28,254 bases of DNA from Saprospiraceae bacterium (GTDB lineage Bacteria; Bacteroidota; Bacteroidia; Chitinophagales; Saprospiraceae): contig JABDPK010000061.1 in NCBI GenBank assembly GCA_013042795.1, positions 1 to 28,254 of the forward strand, written 5' to 3'. The translations under genes and the position numbers were made by a program. Positions 24,507 to 28,254 of the stretch are shown here, in pieces. How positions within the stretch are numbered: position 1 is the first letter of the stretch; the number at the start of each line of letters is the position of its first letter. Under the pieces are notes generated by a model. The model was not told the origin of the DNA. It searched no databases and saw only the letters and a list, made by a program, of their open reading frames with translations.

Positions 24507-27500
24507 TCAATGCTGGATAATCAGTTTTTCTGAAATCCTGCTGCCATCTTTATACCTGGCAAGGAAGTAATACATACCATCCTGTAAATCACTGACATTA
24601 ATGGTCACCATATTTTCAATGACCCGTTCATTCAGTGACCTGATTAATCGACCATTCATAGAGAATATCTCCATTTTGGCCAGGTTCTCAGAATCTGAAA
24701 ATTCTATATTGATAAAATCACTTGCCGGACTAGGGTAGAGCTTAATATCCCGTTCATCTTCGACTGCACTCAAATCTACCGGAATTAAAGCTGATTCATT
24801 ATTCCTGGAAGCGATTTCTGTCTTAGCTGTTGTTTTGGTCGTTGCAATAACAATACAGTAATCTTCAGTCTCTCCATAGGTAACTACTTCGCAAGGTCCA
24901 AGTGGATAATCGTTTAATGACATCGCAACACGCAATGTAGTTTGTCCCTGGTAAAGATGTGATGGAGTTTTAATGAATCCACTAAGTGTACCCACTCCTG
25001 CACCATATGCAACAAACTCATATGGATCAAGGAAGTCGCCATCCATATTATAGTCGATCCACACTTTCCAATAAGCTTTTTCTGGCCATCCATTACCATA
25101 GCCGGCACCAAGGACTATTGGGTATGTTTCGTTTTCTAATATTTTAGTACAAACATTAGTATAATCTGCATAACCACCATCATCTCCTGTTGTATTATCA
25201 ATATCAGCAAACATGAATCTGTCAATATAGCTTTCTGCTGAATTAATGCCGCCAGAAGGACATAGCGTTGGATAAGGAGGGCTTCCCAGCACTGTTATGT
25301 CAAATGAACAAGTTTCAATATTCCCACATCCATCCTCAGCCTGGTAAGTTACAGTATGCGTCGTTCCTGCAGGAATATTAGATCCTGGTGCAGGACCTGC
25401 AATTTGATTTACAGTCAGGCAATTTGAAATCTCCATAATATATTCCAGGGATGCATGATTATACTGGTCGTTCCATTGACCACTATGCAGTAATTCCACA
25501 TAATCCTGTCCTGAACCATAGTTGTTTGGTTGGTTTGGATACCAGTTTTGATAAGTTAATGGATCACCATTTACCCATTCAAACCACCCTTCATTGACAT
25601 GATCGGATAATCCGATAAATGCAGATTGCATTGTCAGTTTACTTGCCAGGAAATTATTTTCGGTTGCATTATTGATCACTGCCAGGTGACCACCATTTGC
25701 AAGACAATTGGCCTGAGCTGTTTGCCAGGTTGCCGGTGATGTGGAGCAATAATAATGGTGGCCATCCAGTGACCCCATGTAAATAAAACCAGCTATCGGT
25801 GCTCCATTTCCATTGCATGCACTACAGCACGAGCTTGCAGTTGGAGGCGTCCAGTTAACTGTCGCCCCGGTACTATTCGATTGTACTGTCAAAACAATAT
25901 CATCCGGGCAATCCATCGTAATACCACCTGAAACGATTATGTCAAAGCTGCATGTTGCATTTGACCCGCATGCATCGCTGACCTGGTAGATAACCGTATG
26001 TGTACCTTCTGGCAAAAATGATCCAGGTGCAGGACCTGCAATCTGCTGGACATTGGAACTTGAACAAGGTAACTCCATAATGAATTCAAGGGAGTAATGA
26101 TTGTATTGATCATTCCATTTACCACTGGCCATCAATTCCACATAATCCTGGTTGTTATTATAATTATTGGGTTGACCAGGATACCAATTCTGGTAAGTCA
26201 ACGGATCTCCATTTTCCCATTCAAAATCACCTTCCCAGTCTTTGTCATTCAATCCTATCCATGCAGACTGAGCCAGCAATTGATTGGTAAGGAAATTATT
26301 TTCTCCCGCCGAATTAATGGAAGCGAGGTATCCTCCGTTATTTGCACAAATTTGTTTTGCAGTATTCCACTTGGCAGGCGCTAATGAACAATAATATTGG
26401 TGACCGTTATATTCTCCCATAAATATAAATCCAGGGATATAATTACCATTATCACAATCATTGCATCCATCGTAGACAGGTGGTGTCCAGTTTGCATATG
26501 CGCCTCCATTAGTTGTGCAATCCAGGTAAATGTCATCCGGGCAATTTAAAGGCACGGGAGCGCCTGTCACATGTATAGTGAATGAGCAGGTACTCACATT
26601 GCCACATGCATCTGTAGCTGTATAAACTACAGTAGTATATCCATAAGGGAATGTATGTCCAGGGTTATAATTGCTTGTAATGGTCACATTTCCACATCCG
26701 TCAACCACATGTGGCGGATTCCAGTAAACGACATTGTCATTGTAAGCCACTGTAATATTTTGTGGACATCCATAAAATACAGGGACACCTGCATCTTCTA
26801 CATATAACAGTTGTTCACAACTTGAACTAAGCCCACCAATGCCCTGGTAGGATGCAGTCCAGACGCGTTTAATCACTTTCTGTCCTGCACAAGGTCCGGT
26901 TGATACGATCCAATCCTGATATGTTACAATAGGATTCGGGCAATAAGCGCCTCCTGTTGCTGTCGCATATCCATGATAGAGAGGACTTGTACTTTCTCCG
27001 ATACATAGCCATGCATCTGCAGGACAGGATATAACCGGTGCTGTAATACAGGTCAGACAATTTACTGTAATATTGAAACTGCAATTCGTACTGTTGCCAC
27101 AATGATCTGTAGCCAGATATGTAATTGTATGATACCCTTGTCCGAAACTGTCGCCACTGTTGACAAGCTTGCCATGCTGATCGTAGGCCTTAAGGCTGGC
27201 AACACCGCAATTGTCGTAAACATCAGGAATATTCCAGCTTACAGGCACAGTACAATTGTACCCGGTTCCTGAAACCACAATGTTTGAAGGACAATTATTG
27301 ATATTTGGTCCGATATGATCTTCCAGTTTGATCGTCTGAACACAAGAATTATTGACATCAGGGTTATCGGGATCTGTTGCTTTCCATGTTCTGTGAATAA
27401 TTTTTCCATCTGTACATGGTCCTGTAGATACGATCTGATCAGTATATGTGAGTACAGGAATGTTGCAGTTTGGTTCTCCGGGCCATGCGGTAGCCCATCC

Positions 27501-28254
27501 GGACAATGAAGGATCCGGATTAACAGGATCCGGACATGCCAGGAATGTATAAGGGCATGATATGCCAGGAGGTGTCGGACAACCGATTTGACAATTCACA
27601 GTGATTGTAAATGTTGCTGTTGCAGAATTCCCACAGTTATCTGTCGCGGTATAAGTAATCGTCGTTGTACCTTCAGGGAAATCATAGCCATTTGGATAAT
27701 CTGATACTATACTCTGAATGCCGCAGTTGTCAACTACTGTTGGTTCAGACCAGTTTACAAACACTGTGCATCCGGCGCCACTTCCTGTGACAATAGCATC
27801 GAATGGCATATTTGAGATTATCGGTGCGTCGACATCTATTACCTGGATTAATTGCATACAGGAACTAGTTAATGTCGGGTCGCTTGGGTCCGTTGCTGTC
27901 CAGGTTCTTTCAATGACCATCTGGCCGTTACATGGACCAGTTGAAACCGTCACATCGCTATAGCTTACAACAGGCGGTGCACAAATTGAAGATCCCGGTA
28001 ATGCAGTAGCGTATCCGGTACTCGCAGGAGAAGTGTCACCGGTCACAGGGCATCTCCATTTATCAGCGGGACAAAGGATTAACGGAGGCGAAGTACAATA
28101 AATACATTCTACGGTCACATTAAAGGAAGCCGTGCTTGAGTTTCCACAATCATCTATAGCTGTATACACAACTGTGGTGACACCTTCCGGAAAGGCAAAA
28201 CCGCTCGTGTGACTTGAACTTGTAGACGAAATCAGGCAATTATCAGTAATTAGA
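24507..28254 (-). CDS. Giant secreted adhesin: HYR repeats, two inserted C-type lectin domains, GEVED domain, T9SS sorting signal (5' end outside window)
   Basis: At least 1248 residues, open at the right edge (the frame runs through a HYR block to base 28254), so the start and signal peptide are missing. From the N-terminal side: a partial HYR (28095-28254); three tandem Cys-rich units of 163-178 residues (28094-26559), each pairing a segment with STGPC and RTWTA or RVWTA with a HYR domain; a HYR split by a C-type lectin domain (26070-26432); a second split HYR with lectin domain 25428-25790; a GEVED domain (25247-24840, with WKVWIDYNMDGDF and GETEDYCIVI); and a type A T9SS sorting domain (24749-24510, LYPSPASDFINIEF to the end). 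Predicted to be exported by T9SS and fixed to the surface as a calcium-dependent sugar- or protein-binding adhesin. Cys pairs imply many disulfides. Confidence 0.92.
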   Translation of the reverse strand, partial: LITDNCLISSTSSSHTSGFAFPEGVTTVVYTAIDDCGNSSTASFNVTVECIYCTSPPLILCPADKWRCPVTGDTSPASTGYATALPGSSICAPPVVSYSDVTVSTGPCNGQMVIERTWTATDPSDPTLTSSCMQLIQVIDVDAPIISNMPFDAIVTGSGAGCTVFVNWSEPTVVDNCGIQSIVSDYPNGYDFPEGTTTITYTATDNCGNSATATFTITVNCQIGCPTPPGISCPYTFLACPDPVNPDPSLSGWATAWPGEPNCNIPVLTYTDQIVSTGPCTDGKIIHRTWKATDPDNPDVNNSCVQTIKLEDHIGPNINNCPSNIVVSGTGYNCTVPVSWNIPDVYDNCGVASLKAYDQHGKLVNSGDSFGQGYHTITYLATDHCGNSTNCSFNITVNCLTCITAPVISCPADAWLCIGESTSPLYHGYATATGGAYCPNPIVTYQDWIVSTGPCAGQKVIKRVWTASYQGIGGLSSSCEQLLYVEDAGVPVFYGCPQNITVAYNDNVVYWNPPHVVDGCGNVTITSNYNPGHTFPYGYTTVVYTATDACGNVSTCSFTIHVTGAPVPLNCPDDIYLDCTTNGGAYANWTPPVYDGCNDCDNGNYIPGFIFMGEYNGHQYYCSLAPAKWNTAKQICANNGGYLASINSAGENNFLTNQLLAQSAWIGLNDKDWEGDFEWENGDPLTYQNWYPGQPNNYNNNQDYVELMASGKWNDQYNHYSLEFIMELPCSSSNVQQIAGPAPGSFLPEGTHTVIYQVSDACGSNATCSFDIIVSGGITMDCPDDIVLTVQSNSTGATVNWTPPTASSCCSACNGNGAPIAGFIYMGSLDGHHYYCSTSPATWQTAQANCLANGGHLAVINNATENNFLASKLTMQSAFIGLSDHVNEGWFEWVNGDPLTYQNWYPNQPNNYGSGQDYVELLHSGQWNDQYNHASLEYIMEISNCLTVNQIAGPAPGSNIPAGTTHTVTYQAEDGCGNIETCSFDITVLGSPPYPTLCPSGGINSAESYIDRFMFADIDNTTGDDGGYADYTNVCTKILENETYPIVLGAGYGNGWPEKAYWKVWIDYNMDGDFLDPYEFVAYGAGVGTLSGFIKTPSHLYQGQTTLRVAMSLNDYPLGPCEVVTYGETEDYCIVIATTKTTAKTEIASRNNESALIPVDLSAVEDERDIKLYPSPASDFINIEFSDSENLAKMEIFSMNGRLIRSLNERVIENMVTINVSDLQDGMYYFLARYKDGSRISEKLIIQH
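25428..26432 (-). repeat. Duplicated C-type lectin domains of the adhesin
   Basis: Lectin domain 1 is encoded by 26070-26432 and domain 2 by 25428-25790. Both are 121 residues and align without gaps; I count 81 identical positions. Shared motifs are GF-I-(F/Y)-MG, H-x-YYCS, NGDPLTYQNWYP, QPNNY, QDYVEL and WNDQYNH. Each duplicate includes the surrounding HYR halves, so the repeated unit is HYR plus lectin together. Confidence 0.85.
26559..28094 (-). repeat. Three tandem ~170-residue Cys-rich/HYR units in the adhesin
   Basis: Units lie at 28094-27582, 27581-27048 and 27047-26559. Each begins with (I/L)xCP, runs through a GxATAxxG segment, a (T/S)Y.D..VSTGPC block, an (R)TWTA/RVWTA block and (S)SC.Q, and finishes with a HYR ending in C(S)F-x-(I/V)-x-V. 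Sequence is diverged between units, so these are old duplications; the Cys spacing is kept. Confidence 0.8.

Overview
The window reads as chromosomal DNA of a Bacteroidota bacterium, probably from the Saprospiria (Lewinella/Haliscomenobacter-like). The evidence is a type IX secretion (T9SS) C-terminal sorting domain on a giant hyalin-repeat adhesin, a ParA-ParB-DUF5683 cluster, lipoproteins with loose lipoboxes, an OmpA/SPOR envelope protein, weak Shine-Dalgarno sequences, and -7 promoter elements of the Bacteroidota form TAnnTTTG. The class-level placement is inference. I saw no phage, IS transposase, CRISPR array, tRNA or rRNA.

Left part (1-9650). The start of chorismate synthase aroC (minus, cut by the window edge) faces a DUF899 thioredoxin-like gene and mutS2 (plus). 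The 286 bp between mutS2 and ndk hold two adjacent hairpins and a pair of inverted 37-nt palindromic repeats; one repeat supplies the last codons and the stop of ndk. Next is a tight plus-strand cluster: an NrnA-type DHH/DHHA1 phosphoesterase broken by a one-base frameshift, an FKBP-type prolyl isomerase lipoprotein, prfB (RF2) with an intact programmed +1 frameshift site, and an unrecognised P-loop protein. A DUF389 membrane protein follows.

Middle (9668-18287). A minus-strand run starts with a 1023-aa AsmA-family protein and continues with a class-I glutamine amidotransferase (PabA/TrpG), a membrane-anchored beta-lactamase-family serine hydrolase and an arylsulfotransferase-type lipoprotein. 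Diverging from it is a fused double-ATPase ABC protein of the Dpp/Opp/YejF type without permeases nearby.

Right part (18464-28254). A small membrane protein converges on fmt. Divergent from fmt is an OmpA-like envelope protein with a C-terminal SPOR-like segment. Then comes a minus-strand chromosome-partition cluster: UPF0173 metallo-hydrolase, ParA, ParB, DUF5683. Its promoter overlaps the terminator of the last gene, a secreted adhesin of more than 1248 residues that is open at the right edge. That adhesin is the most unusual object here: three tandem Cys-rich/HYR units, then two HYR domains each apparently split by an inserted C-type lectin domain, then a GEVED domain and a T9SS sorting domain.
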